Shown: positions 8,140-16,120 of the stretch, in pieces | Layout of the letters: each line of letters begins with the position of its first letter | Numbering within the stretch: position 1 is the first letter of the stretch | NCBI RefSeq assembly: GCF_003751625.1 | Contig: NZ_RJUL01000003.1 | Coordinates: 186,001 to 250,000 of the forward strand | From: Gallaecimonas pentaromativorans | Lineage (GTDB): Bacteria; Pseudomonadota; Gammaproteobacteria; Enterobacterales; Gallaecimonadaceae | DNA: 64,000 bases | Direction of reading: 5' to 3' | Translations under genes and position numbers: made by a program | The notes under the pieces: generated by a model | What the model was told of the DNA's origin: nothing | What the model saw: only the letters and a program-made list of their open reading frames with translations | Databases searched by the model: none

Positions 8140-8934
8140 TCAGGCCAGGGTGTCGACCACCCCACCGTCTACCCGCAATGCAGCGCCTGTGGTGGCGGAC
8201 GCCTGCTTGGAGCAGGCATAGACAATCATGTTGGCCACTTCTTCCACCCTGGCCGGGCGGCCAATGATGGACGAGGGCCGAGCCGCTTTAACAAAATCGC
8301 GGCCAACCTCATCCAGCGTTTTGCCGGTTTTGGCCACGTCTTCTGCCAGCATTTCGGCCACCCCTTCGCTTAAGGTCGGCCCCGGCAGCACCGCGTTGAC
8401 AGTAACGCCGGTTTCGCGCATCAGCTTGGCAAGGCCACGGGAGATGCTCAGCAGCGCGGTTTTGGTCATGCCGTAGTGGATCATGTCCTCGGGGATATTA
8501 AGGGCCGACTCGGAGCTGAGAAAGATAACCCTACCCCAGCCTTTGTCGGCCATGGCCGGCAGGTAGGCGCGGGAGAGGCGCACCGCCGACATGATGTTGA
8601 CATCAAAATAGCGCTGCCAGGTGGCGTCGTCGGTTTCAAAGAAATCCTGGGGGCCAAAGATACCGGCGTTGTTGACCAGGATGTCGCAAAAGGGAAAGGC
8701 CTTAACCAAGGTATCGCAGCCTTCGGCGCTTTGCAGATCCGCCACCACCCCGGTTATCTCGGCGTTTGGCACCAAGTCTCTGAGGGCGCCAACCGCTTTA
8801 TCGACCTTGGCCTGGCTGCGCCCGTTCAGCACCACCTTGGCACCGGCCTCGGCCAGCCCTTTGGCAGTGGCAAAACCAATACCCAGGGTGGAACCGGTAA
8901 TAATGGCAACTTTGTCTCTTAGCTCGATGTTCAT
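8140..8934 (-). CDS. Short-chain dehydrogenase/reductase (SDR)
   Basis: An NAD(P)-dependent oxidoreductase of the classical SDR family, substrate unknown, cytoplasmic. Counting from the first of two adjacent ATGs, the protein has 265 residues: TGSTLGIG cofactor motif (14-21), NNAG (89-92), catalytic serine in FLSSES (about 142) and YGMTK (Y155, K159). The second ATG (8934) is preferred because GAGGA lies 6 nt before it; the first (8937) would be too close. It ends DGGVVDTLA, typical of the family. It lies upstream of a same-strand efflux pump whose divergent MmyB-like regulator may also control it. Confidence 0.88.
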   Translation of the reverse strand: MNIELRDKVAIITGSTLGIGFATAKGLAEAGAKVVLNGRSQAKVDKAVGALRDLVPNAEITGVVADLQSAEGCDTLVKAFPFCDILVNNAGIFGPQDFFETDDATWQRYFDVNIMSAVRLSRAYLPAMADKGWGRVIFLSSESALNIPEDMIHYGMTKTALLSISRGLAKLMRETGVTVNAVLPGPTLSEGVAEMLAEDVAKTGKTLDEVGRDFVKAARPSSIIGRPARVEEVANMIVYACSKQASATTGAALRVDGGVVDTLA

Positions 8935-8985
8935 CATTAATCCTCATCGCTACGAAAATTCAGCGGCTGGCCATATCCAGCAGGG

Positions 8986-9165
8986 CTAGCTCGTGGCCCC
9001 CAGCTTTAGCTCGGCGGCTTTGGTAAAACGCAGTATCTGCTCACCCCAAAACGGCCAACTGGCCTTTCTTGCTTCCTCTTGTAGGGAAAGCTCGGCAAGG
9101 AAACCACCGAAGTCTTAACCGTCGTAGAGGTTCTGTTCAGGGTATTGCAGGAGCACCTCTGGCAT
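8986..9165 (-). pseudogene. Broken small gene fragment with an in-frame stop
   Basis: On the minus strand, reading from an ATG at 9165 gives MPEVLLQYPEQNLYDG, then TAA (9117-9115), then an in-frame continuation starting DFGGFLAELSLQEEARKASW and ending at TAG 8986. Composition and codon use look coding on both sides of the stop. I do not recognise the family. It lies in the 440-bp gap between the SDR and MFS genes, which otherwise holds no gene and one hairpin. Confidence 0.4.
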
Positions 9166-9292
9166 CAAAATCAAGCAGGTAGCTGCGTTATCAATAGCAC
9201 TGAACAAGGCCTTGCTGAGGCATTAGAAGCAGTAAAACTCTTTTTCTCGTCTGAGTTTTGGCTGCATCGGCAAGGGTAGCGGCGATAGCCAA

Positions 9293-9337
9293 AGAGGGCT
9301 TTGCCCCACCCTGTATTGGGTTCAGGCAAAGCCCTTT
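9293..9337. terminator. Long hairpin downstream of the DHA2 pump
   Basis: An 11-bp perfect stem (AGGGCTTTGCC / GGCAAAGCCCT, 9295-9305 and 9325-9335). Its loop contains a second ACCC/GGGT stem. It lies 40 nt beyond the pump's stop and may terminate it, but only a short T-rich run (CTCTTT) follows on the minus strand. It could equally be a REP-like palindrome. Confidence 0.5.
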
Positions 9338-9377
9338 AACTTAACCAAACGCAGTACATAGAAGATAATCTGCCGCT

Positions 9378-10793
9378 TTAACCGGCCGCCAGGCGGGCAC
9401 TGCGGCGTACCTTCAAACCGTAATGGCAGGCGCACAGCACCAGCAGCACCATGGCGCCAATTTCCAGCTCCAGCGCCAGGCTAAGGGCCGCCGGGTAGCT
9501 GCCAGCACTGAGGCGCCAGGCAAAAACGCCGCCAAAGAGCGCAGGCCCCAGGCCAAGGGCCGATTGCTGCATGGTAGAGAGCATGGCGCTGCCGGCGCCG
9601 GCGTCGCTGTGGGGCACGTCGGCAAGGCTGATGCGGTAAAAGCAGCCGACGATCAACGCCTGCCCTGCCCCCACCAGCGCCGTGGCCGGTACCAGGCTCC
9701 ACACCGAAATCGCCGGCCATTGGCTTTGAAAGGTGGCAATAAGGAGCGCCAGCCCCGGAATTTGAATGCCGTGGCCCAGCACCAGGGTGCGCACCGGCCC
9801 CAGGCGACGGTTGACCCTTGCGCTGTTGAGTGCCACCAAAAAGAACACCAGCCCAAGGGCAATAAAAGACTCCCCAGAGAGCGCCGGGCTCATGCCAAGG
9901 CCGGCTTGCAAGGTAAGCGCCAGCACAAACATAAAGCCGCCCCAGCTCCCGAAGAACAACAGCGCCAGCAGCAGGCCAAAGCGCATCGACACCAGGGCAA
10001 AAAGGCGAGGCGGCAACAGAGGAAAGGGCTGGCGCTTTTCTACCTGCCACAATGCCCAGCCAAGTAACACGGCAACCAGCGGCAATACCTTGGCCCACAG
10101 CGGCCAACCCAGCACCGGCCCCAGCGACATGGCCAGCAGCAGGCAACTGAGAATAAGGGCCAGCAGCCCGGCACCTTTAAGGTCGAGCCCTGGGGCGTGG
10201 TCGCTGCGGGTTTGTGGCACCCAGCGCGGCGCGGCCCACAAGATGGCCAGACAAATGGGCAGGTTAATCAAAAACACGCTGCGCCAGCCAAGGCCGGCGA
10301 TGTTCCAGCTCACCAGCAGGCCGCCCAGCACCTGGCCGATGATAAAAGCCACGCCCCCCACCGAGCCGTAGGCACCAATGACCTTGGAGTGGGTCTCGCC
10401 CTTTAAGCTGACATGCAAGGTGGCGAGGATCTGCGGCACCGCCAGCGCCGCCCCCATGCCTTGCAGCACCCTTGCCGCCAGCAACATGGGCACGTTAACG
10501 GCCAGGCCGCACAACAAGGACGCCAGGCCAAAAAGCGCCGCCCCCCAGATAAAAAGGCGCCGGCGCCCCAGCCTGTCACCCAGGCGCCCGCCAAGGGCGA
10601 GGCTAACGGCAAAGGCGATGCCGTATACCGCCACCACCAGCTCCAGCTCGGTATGGCTGGCACCGAGATCGCGACTGATGGCGCTCAAGGCGACGTTGAT
10701 GATGGAAAAATCCACCAAAGGCAGCAGTTGCCCGGCCAGCAGCACCAGGATGCCGGGCCAGGCCAGAACGGGTTGAGTGAGAGTTTTGGCCAT
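9378..10793 (-). CDS. MFS efflux pump, DHA2 (EmrB/QacA-like) family
   Basis: A 471-residue inner-membrane proton antiporter of the 14-helix DHA2 type, usually exporting toxic or amphipathic compounds. Seen: helix 1 with VDFSIINVALSAI (motif D1), the loop 2-3 signature GGRLGDRLGRRRLF (motif A), helix 4 GRxLQG-type motif ARVLQGMGAAL, and more than 12 hydrophobic helices. The start MAKTLTQP is the first ATG. It is divergently transcribed from an XRE/MmyB-type regulator, with paired CCTGGTA elements between them. The substrate cannot be read from sequence. Confidence 0.88.
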   Translation of the reverse strand: MAKTLTQPVLAWPGILVLLAGQLLPLVDFSIINVALSAISRDLGASHTELELVVAVYGIAFAVSLALGGRLGDRLGRRRLFIWGAALFGLASLLCGLAVNVPMLLAARVLQGMGAALAVPQILATLHVSLKGETHSKVIGAYGSVGGVAFIIGQVLGGLLVSWNIAGLGWRSVFLINLPICLAILWAAPRWVPQTRSDHAPGLDLKGAGLLALILSCLLLAMSLGPVLGWPLWAKVLPLVAVLLGWALWQVEKRQPFPLLPPRLFALVSMRFGLLLALLFFGSWGGFMFVLALTLQAGLGMSPALSGESFIALGLVFFLVALNSARVNRRLGPVRTLVLGHGIQIPGLALLIATFQSQWPAISVWSLVPATALVGAGQALIVGCFYRISLADVPHSDAGAGSAMLSTMQQSALGLGPALFGGVFAWRLSAGSYPAALSLALELEIGAMVLLVLCACHYGLKVRRSARLAAG

Positions 10794-10845
10794 ATTTTCA
10801 CCTTGTCAGCAGCAGCAATGAGTGGCAGTCTGCCGGGGACATTAA

Positions 10846-10874
10846 CCTGGTACCAGTGCTTGGTTATCCTGGTA
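10846..10874. promoter_or_regulatory. Candidate operator: two CCTGGTA direct repeats 22 bp apart
   Basis: CCTGGTA occurs at 10846-10852 and 10868-10874, exactly 22 bp (two helical turns) apart, in the 106-bp gap between the divergent pump and XRE regulator genes. The first lies inside a perfect 10-bp palindrome CTGGTACCAG. The second overlaps TATAAA, a possible -10 of the regulator gene. This is a likely binding site for the adjacent regulator (inference). Confidence 0.5.
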
Positions 10875-10899
10875 TAAAAACCACCTTGTTGAGGCAACC

Positions 10900-11748
10900 A
10901 TGGCCACCGACACCGAACTTGCCCTGCCCCGCGCCAAAGACCTGGCCGCCTTCCTGCGCTCTCGCCGGGAAAGCCTTGATCCCAAACGCCTGGGCCTGCC
11001 CCAGGTGGGCAGGCGCCGCACGCCGGGGCTGCGCCGTGAAGAGGTGGCGCAGCTGGCCGAGGTCAGCGCCACCTGGTACACCTGGCTGGAGCAGGGCCGC
11101 AATGTCAAAGCCTCCAGCAAGGCGCTGGAGGCCATCACCACCGCTTTGCAATGCACGGCGGCCGAAAAACGCCATGTGTTTCGCCTGGCAGGGCAACCCG
11201 AACCCAGCTCACCCAAGGCCCCTTGCGAAAAACTCTGCACCGCCAACCAACTGATGCTCGACAAGCTCGACCCGCTGCCGGCCATGGTGCAGAACGCCCG
11301 CTTTGACATCCTCGGCTTTAACCAGGCTTATTGCGATCTCACCCGGGTGAACCTTGGCGAGGTGCCGGTGGAGGAGCGCAACTGTATCTACCTTGCCCTG
11401 ACCAACCGCACCTGGCGCCAGAGCATTGTTGACGAACAAGACGTGTTGCCTCGGCTGGTGGCGTTCTTCCGTGCCAACATGGCCAGCCATTTTGACGACC
11501 CCCTTTGGCAGCAGCAGTTGGCCAAATTTATGGCCGCCTCCGACGAATTTGGCGCGCTGTGGCAGCGCCAGGATGTGGAATGCGTCAGCAATCTGCAAAA
11601 GCGCTACTTTCACCCCCAGGCAGGGGAGATTGTCCTGCAACAGAGCAACTGGTGGTCAGCCCCTCGGGACGGCGAAAGGCTGCTGGTGTATGTGCCAGTG
11701 GACGACGCCAGCCGCGAGGCCCTGGCGGCCATTACCCCAAGGGGATAA
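10900..11748 (+). CDS. XRE-family regulator with MmyB-like ligand-binding domain
   Basis: A 282-residue transcription regulator. Residues about 12-80 form a helix-turn-helix containing the family signature RRTPGLRREEVAQLAEVS followed by TWYTWLEQG. Residues about 115-280 form the PAS-like MmyB/MltR ligand-binding domain (NARFDILGFNQAY ... NWWSAPRDGERLLVY). From memory, this family is most common in actinobacteria and often sits beside SDR genes; here an SDR and an MFS pump are on the opposite strand. It is likely a ligand-responsive repressor of them. GAGG lies about 8 nt before the ATG. Confidence 0.88.
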   Translation: MATDTELALPRAKDLAAFLRSRRESLDPKRLGLPQVGRRRTPGLRREEVAQLAEVSATWYTWLEQGRNVKASSKALEAITTALQCTAAEKRHVFRLAGQPEPSSPKAPCEKLCTANQLMLDKLDPLPAMVQNARFDILGFNQAYCDLTRVNLGEVPVEERNCIYLALTNRTWRQSIVDEQDVLPRLVAFFRANMASHFDDPLWQQQLAKFMAASDEFGALWQRQDVECVSNLQKRYFHPQAGEIVLQQSNWWSAPRDGERLLVYVPVDDASREALAAITPRG

Positions 11749-11774
11749 AAAACGGCGCCTTGGGCGCCGTTTTT
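11747..11774. terminator. Bidirectional terminator
   Basis: The stem is AAAAACGGCGCC / GGCGCCGTTTTT with a TTG loop. It overlaps the regulator's stop codon region and lies 14 nt beyond the stop of the convergent MetE-like gene. Confidence 0.93.
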
Positions 11775-11787
11775 CGATATTTTTGGG

Positions 11788-12906
11788 TTAGTCGCCCCAC
11801 ACCTCACGGGCAATATCCACCACCAATTCGAGCTTGGCGCGCTGCTCGTCAAAGGCGATATCGTTGCCATGCACTGTGCTGGCAAAGCCGCACTGGGGGC
11901 TTAGCGCCAGCTGCTCTAAAGGCGCGTATGTTGCGGCTTCATCGATGCGGCGCTTGATGTCGTCTTTACTTTCCATCTGGCCGAACTTGGAGCTAATGAG
12001 CCCCAGCACCACGGTTTTGTCCTTGCCAAGGAAACGCAGCGGCCGAAAATCGCCGGAGCGGTGGTCGTCGTATTCCAGGAAGTAGGCGTCGATGTGCATT
12101 TGGCTCAGCAGCGCTTCGGCCACCGGCTCGTAGTTACCCTCGGCGGCGTAGGTGCTTTTGAAGTTGCCCCGGCACAGGTGCATGCCAAGGGTCATGCCTT
12201 GGGGTTTGCGGGCCACGACTTTGTTGATGAAATCGGCGTAGCGGCCGGGCAGCTCGTTCGGATCGTCGCCGCGCTGGCGCGCCGCTTCGCGCATTTTCTC
12301 GTCGCAAAGGTAGGCCAGGTTGGTGTCGTCCATCTGTACGTAGCGGCAACCGGCGTCATAGAGCGATTGCAGCTCCTCACCGTAGGCCTTGGCCACGTCG
12401 TCATAAAAATCCGGGTCAAGCTCGGGATAGGCGGTGGCGTCGATGCCGCCGCGGCCGCCGCGAAAATGCAGCATGGTGGGGCTGGGGATGGTGACCTTGG
12501 GAGCCAAGCCGGGCTCGCCGGTGAGGCTGTTCAGATATTGAAAATCCGCCAGTTGGATGTCTTTAACGTGGCGCACCTTCTCGATGACCTTAATCAGCGG
12601 CGGGGTCAGCTCTTCGCTGCCGTCGGCGCGCTTGTGGGTGCGGGGCTCGTCGGTAAAGACGCCGCCCAGTTGGCGCAGGAAATCCACATGAAAATAGGTG
12701 CGGCGAAACTCGCCGTCGGTAATGGCCTTAAGGCCCACGTCTTTTTGCAGCTGCACCACATCGCTGATGGCTTTGTCTTCCACTTCCCGCAGTTGCTGGG
12801 CGTTGATCTCACCCTTGAGATAGCGGTCGCGGGCTTCAATAAGGTAGGGCGGGCGCAGAAAACTGCCGACATGGTCGGCGCGAGAAGGCAGGTTAAAAAC
12901 AGACAT
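11788..12906 (-). CDS. MetE C-terminal-like (cobalamin-independent) methyltransferase
   Basis: A 372-residue homologue of the catalytic half of MetE, in the YxjG/YxjH group that moves a methyl group to homocysteine or a related thiol. The start MSVFNLPSRADHVGS is chosen because AAGGA lies 6 nt upstream; a longer reading (to 12951) has no ribosome site. Zinc-ligand candidates are H243 and C245 (GMHLCRGN), E278 (FLEYDDH) and C339 (SPQCGFAS). The N-terminal MetE half is absent, as usual in this group. Tandem MetJ boxes over its promoter support a role in methionine metabolism. The methyl donor is unknown. Confidence 0.88.
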   Translation of the reverse strand: MSVFNLPSRADHVGSFLRPPYLIEARDRYLKGEINAQQLREVEDKAISDVVQLQKDVGLKAITDGEFRRTYFHVDFLRQLGGVFTDEPRTHKRADGSEELTPPLIKVIEKVRHVKDIQLADFQYLNSLTGEPGLAPKVTIPSPTMLHFRGGRGGIDATAYPELDPDFYDDVAKAYGEELQSLYDAGCRYVQMDDTNLAYLCDEKMREAARQRGDDPNELPGRYADFINKVVARKPQGMTLGMHLCRGNFKSTYAAEGNYEPVAEALLSQMHIDAYFLEYDDHRSGDFRPLRFLGKDKTVVLGLISSKFGQMESKDDIKRRIDEAATYAPLEQLALSPQCGFASTVHGNDIAFDEQRAKLELVVDIAREVWGD

Positions 12907-12971
12907 GGGCATTCCTTTTTTAAGGCAGCGGGCGCGAAAAAAGCGCGCCAAAACGGGGCGTTAGTGAAGGC

Positions 12972-13006
12972 ATTCTACATTTAGACGGCTAAACATCCAA
13001 ACGTCC
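12972..13006 (-). promoter_or_regulatory. Promoter with tandem MetJ boxes
   Basis: Three contiguous 8-bp met boxes lie at 12983-12990 (AGACGGCT), 12991-12998 (AAACATCC) and 12999-13006 (AAACGTCC). They match the AGACGTCT consensus at 6, 5 and 6 of 8 positions. They cover the -35 (TTGGAT, 13000-12995) and spacer of a minus-strand promoter whose -10 is TAGAAT (12977-12972) with a 17-bp spacer. This is the classic arrangement for repression by MetJ-SAM of the downstream MetE-like gene. Confidence 0.72.
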
Positions 13007-13045
13007 AATCCCGTAACACTGCTTTTCACCGCACGATGGATGCCA

Positions 13046-13087
13046 AAGACATTGCCCCGCCCCTTGTCTATAATGGCGCCGTTTTTT
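13046..13087 (+). promoter_or_regulatory. pyrC promoter with G-U6 start region
   Basis: AAGACA (-35), a 17-bp spacer and a perfect TATAAT (13069-13074) precede pyrC. The expected start, 7 nt after the -10, is G13081, followed at once by six T residues (13082-13087). Such a start could allow UTP-dependent slippage (reiterative transcription), as known for E. coli codBA and upp. The promoter is well supported; the slippage is inferred. Confidence 0.65.
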
Positions 13088-13106
13088 AGCCGCCCGGACC
13101 GAGACC

Positions 13107-14144
13107 ATGACCGATCGCCTGACCCTTATCCGCCCTGACGACTGGCACCTTCACCTGCGTGACGGTGACGTGCTGGCCCATACCGTTCCTGCCACCGCTC
13201 GTCAGATGGGTCGCGCCATCATCATGCCCAACCTCAAGCCACCGGTAATGGATGCCGCCCAGGCCCTGGCGTATCGCGACCGCATCCTGGCCCAGCGCCC
13301 GGCGGGCTCGAATTTCGAGCCGTTGATGGTGCTGTATCTCACCGACAACACCACCCCGGCCATCATTCGTGAAGCCAAAGCCAGCGGCAAAGTGGTGGCG
13401 GTAAAGCTCTACCCCGCTGGCGCCACCACCAACTCCGACTCTGGGGTGACCGATCTGGGTAAGCTGGACGACGTCTGCGCGGCCCTTGCCGAGAACGACA
13501 TGCCGCTGTTGGTACACGGCGAAGTGACCCATAACCACGTGGACATTTTCGACCGCGAAAAGGCCTTTTTGGACGACATCCTGGCGCCGCTGGTGGCCCG
13601 CCACCCGACCCTCAAAGTGGTGGTGGAACACATCACCACCAAAGATGCCGCCGAGTTCGTGCAAAGCCAGGGCCCCAATGTGGGCGCCACCATCACAGTG
13701 CAGCACCTGGCCTATAACCGTAACCACATGCTGGTGGGCGGCATTCGCCCGCATCTTTTCTGCCTGCCCATTTTGAAGCGCAACATCCACCAGCAGGCCC
13801 TGCAAGACGCGGTGGTAAGCGGCAACAACAAGTTCTTCCTGGGTACCGACTCGGCTCCTCACGCCAAGGGCGCCAAGGAAAACGCCTGCGGCTGCGCCGG
13901 TTGCTACACCGCTTACGCCGCCATCGAGCTTTATGCCGAGATTTTCGAAGACTTAGGGGTGCTGGACAAACTGGAAGCCTTTGCCAGCTTCAACGGCGCC
14001 GATTTCTACGGTCTGCCCCGTAACACCGACACCGTCACCCTGGTTAAAGAACAATGGGTGGCCCCCACCGAGCTGCCCTTTGCCGGCGACGTGATAGTGC
14101 CGCTTCGCGCCGGCGAGAGCCTGCGCTGGAAGTACCTGGGCTAA
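13107..14144 (+). CDS. pyrC: Dihydroorotase
   Basis: PyrC cyclises carbamoyl-aspartate to dihydroorotate, the third step of UMP synthesis, as a cytoplasmic binuclear zinc amidohydrolase. It has 345 residues, like E. coli PyrC. Seen: HLHLRD with H14 and H16, the carboxylated lysine K100 in [15 protein letters not shown], metal histidines in HGEVTH and VEHITT, and the active-site aspartate in LGTDSAPH. The stop is followed by one copy of a terminator that reappears 1.9 kb away. Confidence 0.97.
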   Translation: MTDRLTLIRPDDWHLHLRDGDVLAHTVPATARQMGRAIIMPNLKPPVMDAAQALAYRDRILAQRPAGSNFEPLMVLYLTDNTTPAIIREAKASGKVVAVKLYPAGATTNSDSGVTDLGKLDDVCAALAENDMPLLVHGEVTHNHVDIFDREKAFLDDILAPLVARHPTLKVVVEHITTKDAAEFVQSQGPNVGATITVQHLAYNRNHMLVGGIRPHLFCLPILKRNIHQQALQDAVVSGNNKFFLGTDSAPHAKGAKENACGCAGCYTAYAAIELYAEIFEDLGVLDKLEAFASFNGADFYGLPRNTDTVTLVKEQWVAPTELPFAGDVIVPLRAGESLRWKYLG

Positions 14145-14158
14145 GGTCGGGATTAATA

Positions 14159-14186
14159 AAAAACGCGGGCTTTGGCCCGCGTTTTT
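14159..14186. terminator. Terminator after pyrC, copy 1 of a duplicated pair
   Basis: The stem is AAAAACGCGGGC / GCCCGCGTTTTT with a TTTG loop. The 28 bp are identical to 16093-16120. It serves pyrC on the plus strand and tetR on the minus strand; the tetR stop codon begins in its T run. The two copies bracket exactly the tetR-MFS cassette. Confidence 0.95.
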
Positions 14187-14746
14187 TATTTCAGCAACAG
14201 CGCCGTCAGCGCCTTGGCGCTGGTGCGAAGCTGCTCCGGGTCGTCATAGAGCCGCTCCATCACCACTATGCCCCGGGTGTGGGTAAGCAGCAGCAAGGCG
14301 GCGTCGGCCACCGGCAGGGCCAGCTCCTGTGGCGATTGCATAAGGCGCTCTGTGATGCAGGCCTTGAGGTTGTCCATCTGGGCGCGCAGAGCCTCGTGGA
14401 TAGCCGGGGTGGCGCTCTCGCTGGTGGCGGTCTTGGTGGTCAGGCAGCCGCGCCGGTCAGTACGAATAAGGTTGATGCTGAAATCGAACAAAGCCTCTAG
14501 CGCGTCTTTTAGCTGCGGCTGGGCCAGGGCTTTTTTGATGCCCTGCATGTATTTGGCGAGATAGCAGCGATACGCGGCGATAAAGAGCGCTTCTTTACCC
14601 CCATAGGCGTTATAAAGCGAGCCGCGCTGCACGCCGGTGGCCGTCGCCAGCTCCTGCATGGAGGTACCCACAAAGCCCTTTTGCCAGAACAGGGTCAAGG
14701 CATCGGCCAGGACCTGCTCTTCATCAAATTGCCGAACGCCCGCCAT
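14186..14746 (-). CDS. TetR-family transcriptional regulator
   Basis: A 186-residue one-domain repressor with an N-terminal helix-turn-helix at residues about 10-55 (FWQKGFVGTSMQELATATGV then SLYNAYGGKEALF) and a helical ligand-binding C-terminus with a TetR_C-like core (RRGCLTTKTATE-like segment). It is divergent from an MFS transporter, with three perfect spaced palindromes in the 132-bp gap, so it most likely represses the transporter and itself. The pair sits between two identical terminators. Confidence 0.9.
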   Translation of the reverse strand: MAGVRQFDEEQVLADALTLFWQKGFVGTSMQELATATGVQRGSLYNAYGGKEALFIAAYRCYLAKYMQGIKKALAQPQLKDALEALFDFSINLIRTDRRGCLTTKTATSESATPAIHEALRAQMDNLKACITERLMQSPQELALPVADAALLLLTHTRGIVVMERLYDDPEQLRTSAKALTALLLK

Positions 14747-14806
14747 GGCCGCTCCTTATCGAAAATCCGCATGATGCTTATCGTTGGCGCTTATGATCGC
14801 CATCAT

Positions 14807-14856
14807 TGACAGCCATGTCAATCATGACAACAATGTCAAAAATGACACCACTGTCA
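14807..14856. promoter_or_regulatory. Operator array: three TGACA-N4-TGTCA palindromes in an 18-bp ladder
   Basis: Identical palindrome arms TGACA and TGTCA with 4-bp centres occur at 14807-14820, 14825-14838 and 14843-14856. The starts are exactly 18 bp apart. The first overlaps a TTGACA -35 (14806-14811), and the second overlaps the matching -10 position (AACAAT). The array fills the region just upstream of the MFS start, so TetR dimers could bind side by side and block the promoter. Confidence 0.75.
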
Positions 14857-14878
14857 AAGATAACTACGAGGCTTCTTC

Positions 14879-16093
14879 ATGACTCCCCACAACAGCGCCA
14901 GGCAACCCGAGCATATTCCCTGGGCCGCCATTCTGGCCGGTTTTTGCGCCAGCCTGATCGGCATTGGCTTGGCCCGTTTTGCCTACACGCCGCTGATCCC
15001 GCCGCTGATCGCCGCCGGTTGGTTCAGCGCCGACAAGGTAATTTACCTGGGCGCCGCCAACCTGGCCGGTTACCTGATTGGCGCCCTCTTGGCCCGGCCT
15101 TTGGGGCGGCGCCTTGGCAATGTGCCGGTGCTAAAGACGATGATGCTGCTGACCGCCATCGCCTTTTTCGCGTGCGGCTTTCCGCTGTCGGTGGGCTGGT
15201 TTTTCGGCTGGCGGCTGCTGTCGGGGATCACCGGTGGGGTGATCATGGTGCTGGTGGCTGCCACCTTGCTGCCCCATATCCCAGCCAGCCGCCGGGGCCT
15301 TGCCAGTGGCGCCATATTCCTCGGCCTTGGCATTGGTATCGCCGGCTCCGGCACCCTGGTGCCTTTGTTGCTGGGCTGGGGCTTACAAGCGACCTGGCTT
15401 GGTCTTGGCGCCATTGGCCTTGTGCTGACCGCCCTTAGCTGGCGCGGTTGGCCGCGCCATCATCATGCCCAGGCAGCCGTTGCCAGCAGTGGCGCCGAAC
15501 ACCCCGGTTTTGCCCTTAAGGTGTTTTATGTGCAATACGGGCTGATGGCCGCCGCCCTAGTGCCCGCCATGGTGTTTATGGTGGATTACGTAGCGAGGGG
15601 GCTTGGCCGGGGCGCCCATGTCGGCGCCCTGTTCTGGGTGCTGTACGGCCTTGGCGCCATTGTAGGGCCCGTTCTTTATGGCCAGCTTGGCGACAAACTG
15701 GGGGCGTCAAAGGCGCTGCGGTTGGTGGTAGTGGCACAGGCTTTGGTACTGGCGGCCTTGTTGGCCAGCAATAGCCTTGTCAGTACGGCCGTCGCCACGG
15801 TAATGATTGGCACCTTCCCGCCCGGCATTGTGCCCCTGGCCCTTCACAAGGTGCATCAGTTGCTGCCCGGAGATCACCAGGCACAGGCCGCTACCTGGAG
15901 CCGGGCAACCGTGGTCTTTGCCAGCTTCCAGGCCCTGGCTGGCTACGGCTACTCCTACCTCTTTACCCGTTCTGGTGGCAGTTACCACCTGCTGTTTGCC
16001 CTGGCGGTGGTGGCACTGGCGCTGATCTTACTGGGCGATGGACTTTTGGTGTTAAAAACCGGCCGCAAGACAACAACGGCCGAGCAGGCATGA
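14879..16093 (+). CDS. YbfB/YjiJ-family MFS transporter
   Basis: A 404-residue inner-membrane transporter with 12 hydrophobic helices. The N-terminal signature GIGLARFAYTPLIPPLI and LGAANLAGYLIGALLA marks the YbfB/YjiJ branch of the major facilitator superfamily. An ACGAGG ribosome site lies 8 nt before the ATG. Substrate unknown; the divergent TetR suggests export of an inducer. Its TGA stop touches the second terminator copy. Confidence 0.87.
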   Translation: MTPHNSARQPEHIPWAAILAGFCASLIGIGLARFAYTPLIPPLIAAGWFSADKVIYLGAANLAGYLIGALLARPLGRRLGNVPVLKTMMLLTAIAFFACGFPLSVGWFFGWRLLSGITGGVIMVLVAATLLPHIPASRRGLASGAIFLGLGIGIAGSGTLVPLLLGWGLQATWLGLGAIGLVLTALSWRGWPRHHHAQAAVASSGAEHPGFALKVFYVQYGLMAAALVPAMVFMVDYVARGLGRGAHVGALFWVLYGLGAIVGPVLYGQLGDKLGASKALRLVVVAQALVLAALLASNSLVSTAVATVMIGTFPPGIVPLALHKVHQLLPGDHQAQAATWSRATVVFASFQALAGYGYSYLFTRSGGSYHLLFALAVVALALILLGDGLLVLKTGRKTTTAEQA

Positions 16094-16120
16094 AAAACGC
16101 GGGCTTTGGCCCGCGTTTTT
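16093..16120. terminator. Terminator after the MFS gene, copy 2 of the duplicated pair
   Basis: The 28 bp are identical to 14159-14186. It is bidirectional: the MFS TGA ends at its first base, and the stop codon of the convergent YqjK-like gene begins in its T run (16119). Confidence 0.95.
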
